Of a stretch of DNA of 64,000 bases, positions 1-11,819 are shown piece by piece (the first letter of the stretch is position 1; each line of letters begins with the position of its first letter). This DNA comes from Ottelia alismoides. Lineage: Eukaryota; Streptophyta; Magnoliopsida; Alismatales; Hydrocharitaceae. Under the pieces are notes generated by a model, which saw only the letters and a program-made list of their open reading frames with translations, was not told the origin of the DNA and made no database searches. The translations under genes and the position numbers were made by a program. The DNA is taken from assembly GCA_037367405.1 (NCBI GenBank), contig JAZKJV010005538.1, forward strand, positions 216,086-280,085. The letters run 5' to 3'.

Positions 1-190
1 GATCATCCGTATCATTGCAAAACTTAACTATCAAAAAAACATGTTTGATATAAGTTTGTTCCAAATTTCTAATTATAATACTTGACAAATTAATCTTAAT
101 TATTTTGTATTTATCAATAATACTATCAACATATATTTGCACCAGGAATCTATAAACTTTACCACTTACCTGCTTGCCATTGTGTATTTT

Positions 191-467
191 ATAATTATCA
201 TAGAACCTCTACAAATATGGGTGGACCTAATATTTCGGGGAGAGGGGGGCATGCCCCCTTGATTCTTATATTTGTCTTGTACAGTATCTTTATTTTATAA
301 TTCGACCCCTCCTTAAATATTAAATATACATAATTATCATAGAACCTCTACAAATATGGGTGGACCTAATATTTCGGGGAGAGGGGGCATGCCCCCTCGA
401 TTCTTATATTTGTCTTGTACAGTATCTTTATTTTATAATTCGACCCCTCCTTAAATATTAAATATAC
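191..467. repeat. Tandem duplication, 139-bp unit, two copies
   Basis: The unit beginning ATAATTATCATAGAACCTCT at 191 starts again at 330 and runs to about 467. The copies differ only by a few substitutions or a one-base indel (one extra G in the first G-run before the CATGCCCCC block). Each copy contains the phrase CGACCCCTCCTTAA, which appears once more in altered form near 1,980, suggesting the whole 0.2-2.0 kb block once belonged to one repeat. The near identity points to a recent duplication within an otherwise old region. Positions 1-190 show nothing recognisable. Confidence 0.9.
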
Positions 468-497
468 ATAATTTTAAAAACAAGTGAAAGAACTCTT

Positions 498-556
498 GTA
501 ATGGTTTATTGGTAAGGATGCTATTTATAAGTGACCAAGTAAGGTTCGAATCCAAT
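498..556 (+). other. tRNA-like Pol III internal promoter (SINE-like)
   Basis: An A-box match TGGTTTATTGG at 502-512 (consensus TRGYNNANNGG) is followed 31 nt later by an exact B box GGTTCGAATCC at 543-553. This is the arrangement of a tRNA gene or a tRNA-derived SINE head. The surrounding sequence does not fold into a convincing tRNA cloverleaf in my reading, and no clear SINE body or poly(A) tail with flanking repeats is visible, so it is best read as a tRNA-derived SINE relic or a chance match. Confidence 0.4.
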
Positions 557-640
557 TAAATCCTATTATTATTTTTAAAAAATATTAAATACTATTGATA
601 TATAACGAGATTTACCTTTTGTATTATTGATATATAATAA

Positions 641-1970
641 GATTTAAACTTGCTTATCTCTCCTATTATTTCGGGTACTCATAATAAATGGATTAATTTT
701 GTTGCTTTCTTTTGAACATGATTTTTTTTAATTCCAAAATTAAGCTTGATAAGTTACCCATACGGATAGATATAGAAAGGTATAAATAAGTATATTTATC
801 AAAAATAAAAATCACCATCGGAGTTAATAATCTATCTAAAATTTAAATAAATTTTAGAATACTAAGATTATACGTATAATTTGAAATAAATAGGATTCAA
901 GCTCATTTATCTCTCTCGTTATTACTCAAGCTCCCTATAGATGATTTAATTTTATTTTTTCTTTTGACTACGATTTTTTTACTTGAAAATTTCATCTAAT
1001 AAGTTAGTTAGCCTTAGCGATGAATTTAGAAATATTTTAAATTATTATATTTATCAAAATTAAAAATCATCATGGATATTAATAGTCTATTTAAAAATTC
1101 AACTTACTTGGAGATTTAATTTTAGGTTTATCGAAATTGAAAAAAATAGCAGTTTAAACTATTGATTCTATTTAAAAATATCATTTAAAATACAATACTT
1201 TTTCATTTTTGAATATATATATGATATCTCATTTGAATCAAATAATTTTAAAATATAAAAATTATACGTATAATTGTGTTAAAGGGGATTCAAGCTCATT
1301 TATCTCTTCCATTATCTCTTGCACTCCTTATAGATGAATTAAATTTTGTTGTTCCTTTTTAAAATTGAACTTATTTAGAAATATTTAAATTATTAGATTT
1401 ATTAAAAATAAAAAATCACTAAAAATTAATAATATGTTTGAAAATTAAACTTACTAATAGTTTTAAATCAAATTTAAAATTTAAGCTTATCATGATTGAA
1501 AAAAATTCAGCTTAATCATTAACTCTATTTAAAAAATAACATTAGAAATAATTTTCTCTTATTTTGAAAATATGATAGTATTTTAAATCAATAAATTTGA
1601 AATTATTAAAACTAAAAGTATAATTTTATGCTAAATGAGATTCAGACTCATTCATCTCTTCAGTTAGTTCTAGTATTCCATAGAGATGAATTATATATAT
1701 ATATTTCCTTTTAACCAAGAATTTTTTGATTAAAATCTTACTTGAATCTTTATGGATGGATTTAAAAAGATTTAAATTATTATATTTATCAAATATTAAT
1801 TATCATCATCGAAGTTATTAATATTTTTGAAATTTCAACTTACTAATAGATTTAAATAAGATTAAGTTTTTAAGTTTTTCAAAATAGAAAAATATCACCT
1901 TAGAATATTAATTCTATTTAAAAACATCATTCGAAATATAATATTTTTTATTTTTGAATATACATGATAA
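641..1970. repeat. Ancient degenerate tandem array, about 360-bp period
   Basis: A phrase of the form GGATTCAAGCTCATTTATCT followed by a T-rich stretch and TAGATGAATTAA recurs at about 641 (degenerate), 893, 1,278 and 1,640. Between these anchors the same order of AT-rich phrases repeats: a TTATATTTATCAAAAATAAAAATCA-like segment, an AACTTACTAATAGATTTAAA-like segment, then TATACGTATAATT. Spacing is 252, 385, 362 and about 330 bp. The units are strongly diverged, so the array is old. There are no open reading frames of note. Confidence 0.65.
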
Positions 1971-2255
1971 TTATATACTTAGCCCCTCCTTAATAAAATT
2001 CCTCGTACTGCCCTGTCTACAAACATACTAAGTCTTATACCATGCCCCCTTCCCATCCACTTCTAGTTAAAGCAAAGTTATATTTACACTTTTCTTTATC
2101 AAATTTATAAAATCATGCACTTCTCTTTCCTCATCCTCCATTCCTTTATTATTCTTCCTTTTCCTCTCCCTTCCACAATCAAAGCTCCCATCTCCCTCTA
2201 GTGTTGCCACATATCACCTGTACCGGTGGTCAAGAAGGGGAGAATAGATCGAACA
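1971..2255. other. Unassigned AT-rich spacer
   Basis: I see no coding potential or known repeat. It begins with a GCCCCTCCTTAATAAAATTC phrase similar to the tail of the 139-bp duplication and then passes into a pyrimidine-rich stretch before the kinase fossil. Confidence 0.5.
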
Positions 2256-2277
2256 CCTCTGTGCCCACCCTCAGCTG

Positions 2278-2575
2278 TTACAGATTGAATAACTCATTTA
2301 CACACTTCTCCTCCACCAGAAATGCCACCAAGTATGGTATGTCCGTGCAGTTCGTCACTTCACCTGTCAACCTCCCAATTAGAATCTCTAACGGCATGAT
2401 TCTAAGGCTATAGACGTCGCTCTTAGCAGTCGCCTTCTTCTACTTGGCAAGCTCTGGTGCGCAGTAGGCGATTGATCCAATAGTGAAAGTCAATGTCACG
2501 GCGAAAACAATAGACAACCCTAAGTGAACGTGTTGTTCCACTCAACCACTGTCCCTCGAGCAACTCGTAATGCAT
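2278..2575 (-). pseudogene. LRR receptor-like kinase fragment (IMK type), dead
   Basis: Read on the minus strand, 2,520 to 2,279 translates as kinase subdomains VII-IX: a degraded DFGLS (LGLS), then about a dozen residues on GSIAYCAPELAK (activation loop and APE), an in-frame TAG at 2,440-2,442, then KKATAKSDVYSL, a LEILIGRLTGE stretch, and a segment ending CVNELFNL and a stop. This order matches plant LRR receptor kinases of the IMK2/IMK3 group (GYRAPEL..., KTDVYSLG..., EVFDL). A short upstream piece (ALRVARGT, to about 2,575) resembles the IAKGATRGL region. The ATP-binding lobe and all LRRs are absent. It is a truncated, stop-containing fossil, possibly an abandoned host copy or a piece moved by transposition, and it lies only about 100 bp from the CACTA left end. 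Confidence 0.7.
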
Positions 2576-2673
2576 ATCCCGCTCCCTCTCCTCCCTCCCC
2601 TTCCTCTGACCTCCTGTTAATCATCGATTTCCCTCTCTCTTTAATATATTCTTGTTGTAGTTGGGAATTCAAT

Positions 2674-2840
2674 CACTACAAGAGAACTATCTATTTACCA
2701 CCACATCATTGCGACTACAGGTGGTGGTAATGTAGTTGCATTTCAAACTACGACCACACTAAGACCACTAGTGGTTGCAATGTGGTCCATGTTAACTGTG
2801 TTGCCATATGTGACCATATTACTACCACATGTGATCACAT
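2674..2840. repeat. Left terminus and subterminal repeats of the 5.0-kb CACTA
   Basis: After the terminal CACTACAAGA come several short motifs of the type GCGACTAC, GTAGTTGCA, ACTACGACCAC and TGTGACCA in both orientations. They are the likely transposase-binding subterminal repeats of CACTA elements. The right end (7,430-7,680) carries the same kinds of motif (GTAGTCGCA, TGCGACTAA, GACTACAATG). Confidence 0.7.
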
Positions 2841-3017
2841 TTTGTAGGAGCATTATCTGCTAAAAATTTCATACATGCGTATCCCTTCTTCCCCCCATTC
2901 CAATGACAAAAATCCCCAAATTTCCAGTCCTTATCCTCTACCCTAACCTGAAAATGCATTCTCCTCCTCTTCCTCTTCCTTCCTCTTTGGCCGTACCCTC
3001 TACGCCTATCATCTCTG

Positions 3018-3300
3018 GTGGTCTTCAACCCCCTCCTCCTCAACCCTAACTCCGCTTCTCCTCCTCCTCCTCCACAAGATCATTCTCCTCCTCTACCACT
3101 CTGTCTTCCTCTTCTTCCTCCTCCACCATTTCCTCCTCCTTGTCCTCCTCCACCACTTTATCTTCCTATTCTTCCTCCTCCACCACCCGACCTTCTACAT
3201 CACCTTCAAAACTTCATCACTCTCCCACACCACTATCACCACAACCACCCTTTCCTTCTCCATCCTCCTCCATTTGTTCACCATTTGGCTTGCACTGAAG
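3018..3300. repeat. CTCCTCC low-complexity tract
   Basis: Almost entirely CTC/TCC triplets. It translates by chance into a long proline-rich open frame on the plus strand. No conserved motif, plausible start context or homologous domain is present, so I do not call it a gene. Confidence 0.7.
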
Positions 3301-3389
3301 TTAGAGATAAATGTATATTTTATTTTTTTCATCTATTTTGCATAGAATTACTTTATTTAGATGTTGAAATGTGGTTTTTCATGCAAGAA

Positions 3390-4150
3390 TGTGAATATGT
3401 TTGTGTAAGAATGTGAATGTGATTATGTTTGTGTGTTTGTGATGTGTTTGTGTATGCGTGCATGTGTGTATGAATGTTCATGCATGTGTGGAAGTGTATG
3501 AACATGTGTGTATGTGTGAATGAGATTGAACATCTGCATGTGTTAATATGTGTGAATACATGTGTATATATGTGTGTTTCTACACATGCACGTGTGTTTG
3601 TTTTGTGTGTATTGATGAGTGGGTACATATGCGCATGCGTAAAGGGCGTAGGTTTGTGTATGGGTTGAATGGATGTGAATGTGTGTGTGCACATGTTGAA
3701 TGAGTTTGAGTGAGAAAGATGAAGTGTGTGTATGTTTATCATTGTGTGAACTTATGTGTATGTCTATCGGTTTGTGGATGCATGTGAATGAATATATGTG
3801 AGCTGATGTTTACATATTTAGGAAAGTGTATGCATATATATATGTATATGAGTGAGTATGTGACGGAGAGAGTATGGAGGTGCATGTGTAGCGTGTGTGT
3901 ATGTAAATGTGTAGGTATACGTGTGTGTATGCATGTGTATGTGTTTGTGTGAGTTAATTAGTAACTATACATGTGTGTTAATATGTGAATTTCTATATGT
4001 GTGATTGTGAGTGTAAATCTGTGTAGGAGAGAGAGAGAGAGAGAGAGAGAGTATGGGTTTGTCGATTGTTTCTGTATGAGAGGGAGAGATAGTATGTGTT
4101 TGTGTTTGTGTTTGTGTGAGTGTGAGTGTGTTTGTATTTGTTCGTGTCTA
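3390..4150. repeat. Cryptic TG-rich (TGTGTATG-like) satellite
   Basis: About 750 bp dominated by interspersed TGTG, TATG and GTGAATG units on the plus strand, with a pure (GA)n run near 4,026-4,051. The overlapping open frames here on both strands are low-complexity artefacts. Confidence 0.8.
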
Positions 4151-4212
4151 GTTCTATCTCACTTTTTGATATTCTCTTTGCAAGTGTTTGTTAAGTAATT
4201 ATCTATATCTTT

Positions 4213-6010
4213 CTAAATTAGATTTTATTCCTTGTCTATGTAACATCAAAATTAAGCTTCTTCTTGCATTAAGGAGGATTGGATTGTGTGTTTGCACTTG
4301 TTAATGAGTGTGTGCGTGCGCGCCATATGTGTATAGATGTAAATGCACTTGTTAATGAATGTGCCAAAATGTGTGGGAGAATTACTCGATGGTTGCAATG
4401 TGATTACGTGTATGAACTTGATGTGATATATGTAGGTTCACTATGTGTATATGAATGTGTATGCTTGTATGCATGTCTATATGCATCATAAATTCTTTCT
4501 ATATTGTAAGTGAAGGTAATTGTAACGGTTTCTTTTTGTTGACATAGAGTTTGCATAATGATGTACTAGATCATGGATTAAGATTAATGGAATTCATGTT
4601 AAGGAGGATATGACTTATTCTTATAAAAAAAGCATCAAAATCAATCTTCTTCTCTCCTCTAGGAGGATATGACATACATTCTTGCCTCTAATAAGATTGT
4701 TTTTGATATATTTGGAAATCTAATTGCATGTTATAGGCTTCAAATTATTTCCTTATAAACCATACATGATCATGTATATAGTTTCAGGTCATGGATATAC
4801 TATTCAATGGAGGTAATATCTAAACCACAATGATGTCATATGAATGTATTGGGTATGGAAGTATTATCTCTAATGAAATTGTTTGCATGTAGGTTGTGTG
4901 CTTTCATGGTGCATTTATCTATCATATTGATCCTGTGAACTAAAAACCTATTAATAAATATGAGTAAACCCCCACCAGCTCCCAAAAAATATAAACGTAT
5001 CAAATTAGAACTAGTAACTAATGGTTTAGTAATACACTAATTTGGCCACTATTAGTAGATAAAATGATTTCTTTTACTTATGAATCCCAAACAATTCAAT
5101 TAGGAGTTAGTACACAAAGATTTAAGGTCATTTCTTCAATTTGCTGTCCACTTCTAAGTTCTTAACTCATAGCTTTTGCGGTTGCTTCATCGATGTTACC
5201 CACCAAATAAAAGGCCAAGTAGTTTACTGGACAAATTGATAAGTCTTGCATTCTCGGCCCACCAGGTGAAACATGTGGTTTCTTGTTCATGACCAACTAA
5301 AGTTTAAAGTTCCATTAAAGATCTAAGAGGAGTGACTAAAAGGTGCAAGTAGTATCGAAGAGAATAACTACTAGTTTATTTGAGGTAACTCTACTCTTTT
5401 TTATCTCAAATAATTAACATGATCATGAAGCTAAATAAGAGAGATTCAAGAATCTTGGTGTTCTTGGTGAACTCCTTATCAAAGCCAACTGATGATTGGG
5501 TTCATGGATGATGCATCAAGGTTCGCTTCGGTGGAAAGATGTGGTAAGTTACAACCATTTTTATATCCATCCTGAAAGGATTCACAACTTAATATATTGT
5601 TCATACATGTCATATATGCAGATGGTTCGTGCATAATTTTGTTGAGTATTCAACAATCATAAAGGCTCGCTTCAGTGGAAAGATGTGACAAATTTCCACT
5701 TACCTTTCTATTATCTTTTTTCATATATGATCTATATAGGTGCTTGTTGTTATAAATATATTTTTAAGTTTGAGTTTATTCCTTATCAATAAAACATCAA
5801 AATCAATCTTCTTCTCCCGTTAAAGAGGATTAACTTATGCATTCATTACTTGTAATAAGATTTTGTTGGGCATGGAGGTGTTATCTACAATGAAACTGTT
5901 TGCATGTAGGTAGGATGGTTGCATGGTGCATTTATCCATCATGTGTAGGAGGAATGACTAAAAGGTGCAAGTAGTATATAAGAAGACACCTACTTCATTC
6001 GGGGTAATTT
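4213..6010. repeat. Degenerate internal repeats of the 5.0-kb CACTA
   Basis: Several segments recur. ACATCAAAATCAATCTTCTTCTC-like phrases followed by an AGGAGGAT phrase occur near 4,237, 4,629 and 5,788. A segment GGTATGGAAGTATTATCT...TTTGCATGTAGGT...CATGGTGCATTTAT is found near 4,850 and again near 5,870. GGTTCGCTTCGGTGGAAAGATGTG near 5,520 recurs as GGCTCGCTTCAGTGGAAAGATGTG near 5,662. They look like internal duplications of a formerly longer body. I recognise no gene in them. Confidence 0.6.
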
Positions 6011-6779
6011 TATTCTTGTTTACTTCAAAAGTTAAGTACATCGAGTAATGTATGGAGTTTTTGGCATTTTTATTTAACATGCTTGCAAGGAACTTCGTTA
6101 ATTATCATCTAATTAAATATAATGTTCTTGATATTATCCTCCTCTTATCTACATTGATGTATTCAGGACTAAAGAGTGGATGATGTCTATTGTTGTTTCT
6201 AGATTTTTGTTATATTGTCTACATGCAGGCATCATTGGAGAACCTATGCACCTAAGAACCACGGTGAGTGTGAGTTTGTTGTATGTATAAAATATGTGTA
6301 TGTGAATTACAATGTACGTGTGTAAGTGGACGAGTGTGTGAATGTGTGATTGAAGGTTAGAGTTCATGGGGAGGGCTCCTTGTTATTGCTATCAATGATG
6401 GGGTTTATAAGTAATGCCATGATAATCATTCACTACAACAAATCAAAGGACTTCTAAAGATTTTACACGTTACTGAGCAAATGGGGTTAGTGCATACGGT
6501 GGTGTTCTCATTATATCACTACTCATATCCCCTCTTCATGTATTTATCTTTATGTTTCTGTAAGATGCTTTCTTGAATATTTACAAGTTCATAAAGATGA
6601 TATCTACATTTATTTTCGGAAATTTCACCTCTCGTTTAAATTTTATATTTATTGGTATGGTCGGTTAATGATGAGTCTAAACAATTTTTTTAGATCTATG
6701 AGATGAGTATGACTTAATGACACTAGTTAAAGCTTCAAAAAGATGACATCTTATACCTTCCAAGGTAGGAAAATTTTGA

Positions 6780-7395
6780 GAGCTCAAGTGTATATGTTAT
6801 ATGTTTGTGTGTGAGTATATGTGTGTGAATGTTGCATATATGTGTAAGATTGTTTGCACAAGCATGCAATGCATAGATATGTGTGTTAGCGAATGCACAT
6901 GTTCTATGAATGCATATAAATGTGCTTGAGAGAGAGAGAGAGGGGCATGTGTGTGAAAGTGCGTGAATGCGTGTATAAATGTGTATGTGAGAGAGAGCAT
7001 GTATATGTTTGTGTGAGAAAGAGTGATGTGTATGCCCACACACACATACAAATAATTCACACACATTCAAAAACACATACATATTCTCTTTCTCTCACAT
7101 AAATTCACACACTCTCATACATACACATACATTCATAATGCACGCTCATACTCATATCAAGGACATACACCTTCATACACATGAGAGAGAGAGATCAAGT
7201 GTGTGTGCACACATGTATTAATGTGTAAATTTGTATGTGTATGCGTAATTGAGTGTGTGTATGTATGCGTGAGTGATAGTTTGTGTTATTGTGTGTGTGT
7301 GTTCGTATGTATGTGTTAGTGATCATATGTCAGTAATGTGTATGTATGTATAAGTATTTATGCTTATATGTGAATGTTTGTATGACTACACGTGT
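6780..7395. repeat. TG-rich / CA-rich low-complexity block with strand switches
   Basis: The plus strand is TG-rich from about 6,790 to 7,030, switches to CA-rich from about 7,031 to 7,180 (ACACACACATACAAA, CACACTCTCATACATACACA), and returns to TG-rich to about 7,395. The opposite-polarity neighbours can pair with each other as a long imperfect hairpin. The open frames here are compositional. Confidence 0.75.
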
Positions 7396-7683
7396 AGCAG
7401 CATGTGTAGCAACAACTAGCTGATGTTGTTATTTTTTGCTTGAAAAACCCAATTGCGACTAAAAAGGGACCACATGTTATAGTTTTGTAGTCGCATTTAG
7501 CTCAAAATTCGAGCACAACGTGTCTACACTGCAGTCACATTTTTATTTGTGGGCAATGTCATGTGACTACACCCATTACGACTAAATGTTGTTGCAGGTG
7601 TCAAATATGACTACAATGTCACTATTATGGCACTACAATGTGGCTACTTGTAGTCGTAAATAGACAAATGTCTTGTAGTGAAT

Positions 7684-9930
7684 GATCAATCAAAACCGAT
7701 TGTGTAAGTATATTTGCGAAGAGTTAGAATTGGTATATGTTTATTTAATATCGGCAAGTCCTAAGTCCGGCTCAAGGGGATGGGCCTAACTAACATTTCT
7801 TTATGACAAATGGTCGATTAAATCGATTACAAGCTCAATCAGACTAACTTGGTGTATGGATGATTTTTTATCAACTTTTATGCAAGTTAAAGTGCAACAC
7901 ATTGAGTAAGATGTACATGAAATTAAATGCACACAAAAAGACACAGTATGTTCATGAATGTATTGTTCACTCTCAAACTAACATAATACAGAAATTAATC
8001 TCTAAGTAAAGGTAAATTTAAGCACAAATTTCCATGTATAACATTAATGCTCCAAAATCTAAGCTCCTAACTTAATTTACTAAGGTGAGTTGGTAAATTT
8101 AAGCACAAATTTCCATGTATAACATTAATGCTCCAAAACCTAAGCTCGTAACTTAATTTACTAAGGTAACCAATTCAGGGAGTTAAATCCCCAAAATAGA
8201 AAATCAACCCAGAGATAATAAACTAGGTGCATCAAGCTTTCTACAAAATCCATTTATTTGCAAAGATTGGATATGTATGTAATTAATGGAAAATAAAACA
8301 AGCAATGCAAGTCAATGAGCTTCTGTGATTAATATTTAAATTTATATGAATTTACTCAGAGCAATCATTACATAATAAGACAGAGATTTAAACTGATTTT
8401 CAAACAAGACTGATTTTATTGAATTTGAAATTAAGTTGCTCAAGATATTTACAACAATTTTCCAGGCATAACTGCAATAAAATCTTAATTAAAAATAATT
8501 AAAAATAAAGCGCTATAGGATTATCTGCAAATAGAATAACATGCAAGGGGTTTCCTGTAAATTCTTGAGCGTGTGAGGACTAACATGCAATTAGGAGGAC
8601 TAGTAGTGCTGATCTACAAATTCTCCCAAGCAGGCTACATAGCGCATGCCAACTTGTATTGAACTGTAATTCAAGCAAAGTTGTGGGACATCATTGTAAA
8701 TGTCCACGTATATGCAAGGGGGCACATGAACAGGTCGCTTCAGAGCAAAAGTTGTGGTTCGCGCCATGTAGCGACTGAAGGAGGCTCATGCACACCTCAG
8801 TGGTTCCGAGCCTTCTATTTTGGAAGGGAGGCTCGGGTGCGGGTCCACGCCATAAGATCAAGATAATCCCACAACCTAGATGCGATCCGAGTAGGCGATG
8901 TGGATCTTCTATGGTAGTAGATTGAGTGGTGATGGACACGACTCCTGTGAGCCATTGGATCATGCTGGGGCTAGATCCAGTAGTACATGTATGTCTCCTC
9001 TCCTCCAAAATGGTGATGGATTGGCAAACCTCTAGTTACATCCAGGGAGCTCCTCCGAGGATGGGGCTATTGTCCAAAAGTTCTCCGAGCTCTTGGAGAT
9101 GAATGCAGAGGTGCTCGCAATGATGAGACTAAGCGGTGATGCTCTAGATCGTGTGTTGATGCAAGCTCATCAGAGAAGAAAGGGGAGGCCGGAGTTGCAT
9201 CCCACTATCCAATCAATTGAGTTGTATGGTACCTAGAGGGGTTAGCGAAGTTGTGTGGGAAAAAATAGGGGTGAATGAGGGTCCAATCGGGAGATCGGAG
9301 TGGGCCTCTGATGGGTCTAAACCTTTGCAAGGTCTTGAGGTGAAGCGGGTCATGGAGAAGGGGATGATGATCACAAGGGTCAGGAAGGTGTGGTGATGCT
9401 TAGATGATGATCTAAAGGGCTAGAGGTGAATTAGAGTGGGAGAATAAAAGAAGAAATCAGAAAGGGGTCTAGATCAAGAGAATACCAGACAAAGAGAAGA
9501 CGAATAGAAGCAGATGGAGGATGCCTGGGTTGAGCATGGGGGCTCGAGTCTTCTTGTCGTGTCGTGCTCGAGCATCTGTTGGAAGAGGAGCTGCAATAGT
9601 GGTGGTGCACCACTGGATGCCACCTATGAGCGGAGATGCCATTGCTCGACTGTCACTGGAGGAGGAAGAGGGGTCTTGATCTCTTGTGCGTGAAGGTGGA
9701 TAACCGCTAAATGTTGTAGAGGTAGAAGTTTTAAGTTAGTAACAAGAAGCTAGTGGGTCGTTTCAACTGAATGGAATGAGATGAGTGTACGTGTCAAGTG
9801 CTAGTGAGGTAGTTGATGAAAGAGAGGGATGATTGGGGAGTCGATCGATGATTAGAACAAGTCGGGAGGTATGGGAAGAGAGTCATCTAGGATCCCTCAT
9901 GACGACAGGTTTGACGTGTTTAGTGATGAG
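7684..9930 (-). mobile_element. Relic gypsy LTR, minus orientation
   Basis: The stretch 7,800-7,960 aligns by eye with 51,830-52,030: both contain TTTTATGCAAGTTA, then a run ending in a CACACAAAAA-type phrase. That second region lies directly beyond a primer-binding-site relic, so both are read as LTR. The 8.68-9.7 kb part is GC-richer, as in the middle of the intact LTRs of this window. No clean LTR end or TSD is visible at the left, where the CACTA element abuts. The open frames in 8.68-9.6 kb lack any recognisable domain. Confidence 0.45.
8011..8167. repeat. Tandem duplication, 81-bp unit
   Basis: GGTAAATTTAAGCACAAATT begins at 8,011 and again at 8,092. The copies differ at only two bases over about 75 bp, so the duplication is young compared with the relic LTR that contains it. 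Confidence 0.9.
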
Positions 9931-11132
9931 TGATGAATCCATGATTCATTAACTTTTCTGTCGTATTTTGTCTTAAAACCCTTAACAAATGCATGTAAAT
10001 ATTCATTAATTCTCATCTTTTAACAAAACTTCATTCATTCATAAATATTGACTTTTAACCATCAAAATCATGTAAATAAATAAAGAACAAAAGAAAAAAG
10101 AAAAGAAGGCAGATTGGATATATGTAAATATGTACAATATGACTTATAACTATAAATATAACTGCAAGGTATATTTATAGCCTAACCCCCGAGACCAAGT
10201 CAGCATGGATTGGCCGACAAACCAATAAGTAGGGGGAGATAAGGAAAGAAAACTAAAAAAATAAATTAAGTCACACTTCATACATCTTTCACTATTTATA
10301 AAATAAATACAAAACTTCAATGAATTTTAATTAATTCATATGTACACATTTTTCACCAAAATCTTTTCCTAATTACTTTTAAAAATGTATATAAAAATAT
10401 AAAAATAAGTTAAAAAATATTACCATGTACATATGCCAAGAAATCCAGCTTATAAATTGTCAAAATCTCAACTTCCGAACATCATAACTTCTTCATACAA
10501 ACTCCAATTTCACTCTACTCACCTTTAAAGTTCATAAAATAATATTCCCTAATTAATAAAGATTGTTTCATCTAATTCAGAGTCCGTTTGCAAAAAGTCA
10601 GTTTTGGGACCAAATGACAACGTGGTTTCTGGGCTATTTATTTTATGTAGAACATATTATTTAAAGTTTTCTTAATTTTATAATTTCTAAATATTTTCAT
10701 GATCTTGTATTTTCACCCTAAATTATTTCATAATTTTTGGAACTAATTTATTATTTTAATAAAATAAAAAACCTAAATCATAGGTAAAAATGATCTGGCT
10801 AAATAATACATGTATTTATTAATATATGTAAATTAATTTATTAAAATCCCCAAAAATTCACACAACTTTTATTTATTGTTCTAATAATTAAGAAAATATA
10901 AAATTTTATTTTAATCATTTATTTATTAAATTAAAAATCCAAATCCTATTTATATATACATATTTATTAATATAATATTTATATTTTGAATAATATTTAT
11001 TATTTATAAAAAGTAATTATTCCATAAATTAGATAATTAATTTATTTACATTTCTTGTTTTTATACCTATTTAAAATAATGTTATTTGTTATTTAATAAT
11101 GTATTTACAAGTAATTTTAGTATTTGGGCCAA

Positions 11133-11160
11133 CCAGGTGCTGACACGTGTCAGCACCTGG
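11133..11160. promoter_or_regulatory. 28-bp perfect palindrome with G-box core
   Basis: A perfect palindrome centred on GACACGTGTC, an ABRE/G-box core bound by bZIP or bHLH factors. It sits about 170 bp upstream of the TATA-like TATTTAAA near 11,332, in the position where the other LTRs of this family have different palindromes. Function is inferred from the motif and the position in U3. Confidence 0.6.
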
Positions 11161-11330
11161 TCCATCTTCCTCATAGAAGCCAAACTGAATTGTGTTCCAA
11201 CGCCTCATCTTCACTGAATTTTCTCGCACGTACTATAACTCCTTCATGCGATTTCAATCCTCGATCTGATCTCCTAACAACCTAGATGCTCGCCTACCAC
11301 TCGATCTATCTTGGGGAGCACGACACTTGT

Positions 11331-11340
11331 CTATTTAAAC
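11331..11340 (+). promoter_or_regulatory. TATA-like box of LTR fragment D
   Basis: CTATTTAAAC, followed by a CCCTCC pyrimidine run. It corresponds in position to TATAAATA at 61,903 in element E, and is the likely U3 promoter element. Confidence 0.5.
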
Positions 11341-11817
11341 CCTCCAAGTTCGCCATTTTCCAACTAACCCTCCAACTACCTGAAACATCCCAGTTCCAGT
11401 AGCCGACCTCTCACCTTTCTCGCCTTGTTCCGGCCATCTGTGGTGGTGACAGCGCCTAGGAGAAGCCACGCGAGGAAGAGGGATGTCGGGGGAGGAGTTC
11501 CAAGGTGCGTCGCCACCTTGAATCGCAGCACAACACCACGTTCAACTTCGGTGAAGATCGCCCGTCGAGCAGATACCTGAGGTAATTGATAATTAGGAAT
11601 TTCCGCGGTCTAGTATTCCACAGAAGGCGGGAACACGAAGGTCGCTGCGGTGACCGCTAAAAATCCCTAATTAATCAACAATTAACCCACACAATAGATA
11701 TCAAGAAATGACAAGCAAGTGGTGAAGCTAAAATTTATTTTTAACTCTACAAACAAGGTGTATAGAAGCAAGTATGCAGGGAGTTTGAACACAGGGAGCA
11801 AGACAGGGAAGATCAAA

Positions 11818-11819
<2 letters not shown>

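Larger units (their letters stand above)
2674..7680. mobile_element. CACTA (En/Spm) transposon, non-autonomous, 5.0 kb
   Basis: The left end CACTACAAGAGAACTATC at 2,674 and the right end, CACTACAAGACATTTGTC on the minus strand at 7,680, are inverted repeats sharing CACTACAAGA, TCTATTTAC and GACTACA blocks. The element is flanked by a 3-bp duplication AAT (2,671-2,673 and 7,681-7,683), the standard CACTA signature. No TNP2-like or En/Spm-like coding region is recognisable on either strand. The body is TG-rich low-complexity sequence plus degenerate internal repeats, so it would have to be moved by a transposase from elsewhere. Confidence 0.9.
9931..11586 (+). mobile_element. LTR fragment D, front part, plus orientation
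   Basis: It starts TGATGAATCCATGATTCATT, aligns with the start of the intact element A LTR at 31,140, and keeps the same order of landmarks: AAAACCCTTAACAAATGC; a GAGACCAAGTCAGCATGG phrase; AGTAGGGGGAGATAAGG near 10,230; a palindrome at 11,133-11,160; and a TATA-like box near 11,331. It stops at 11,586, where the element B LTR begins, so B apparently inserted into it. The five bases before B are GTAAT; the matching target duplication cannot be checked because B's other LTR is truncated. Confidence 0.7.

Noticed and set aside
3018..3416. Proline-rich open frame of about 130 codons
   Set aside because: Pure CTC/CCT low-complexity DNA inside a CACTA element, without a domain or supporting start context.
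3353..3742. Long minus-strand His/Thr-rich frame and similar ones at 6.7-7.1 kb
   Set aside because: They are translations of TG/CA-rich satellite; several frames are open at once, which is a composition effect.
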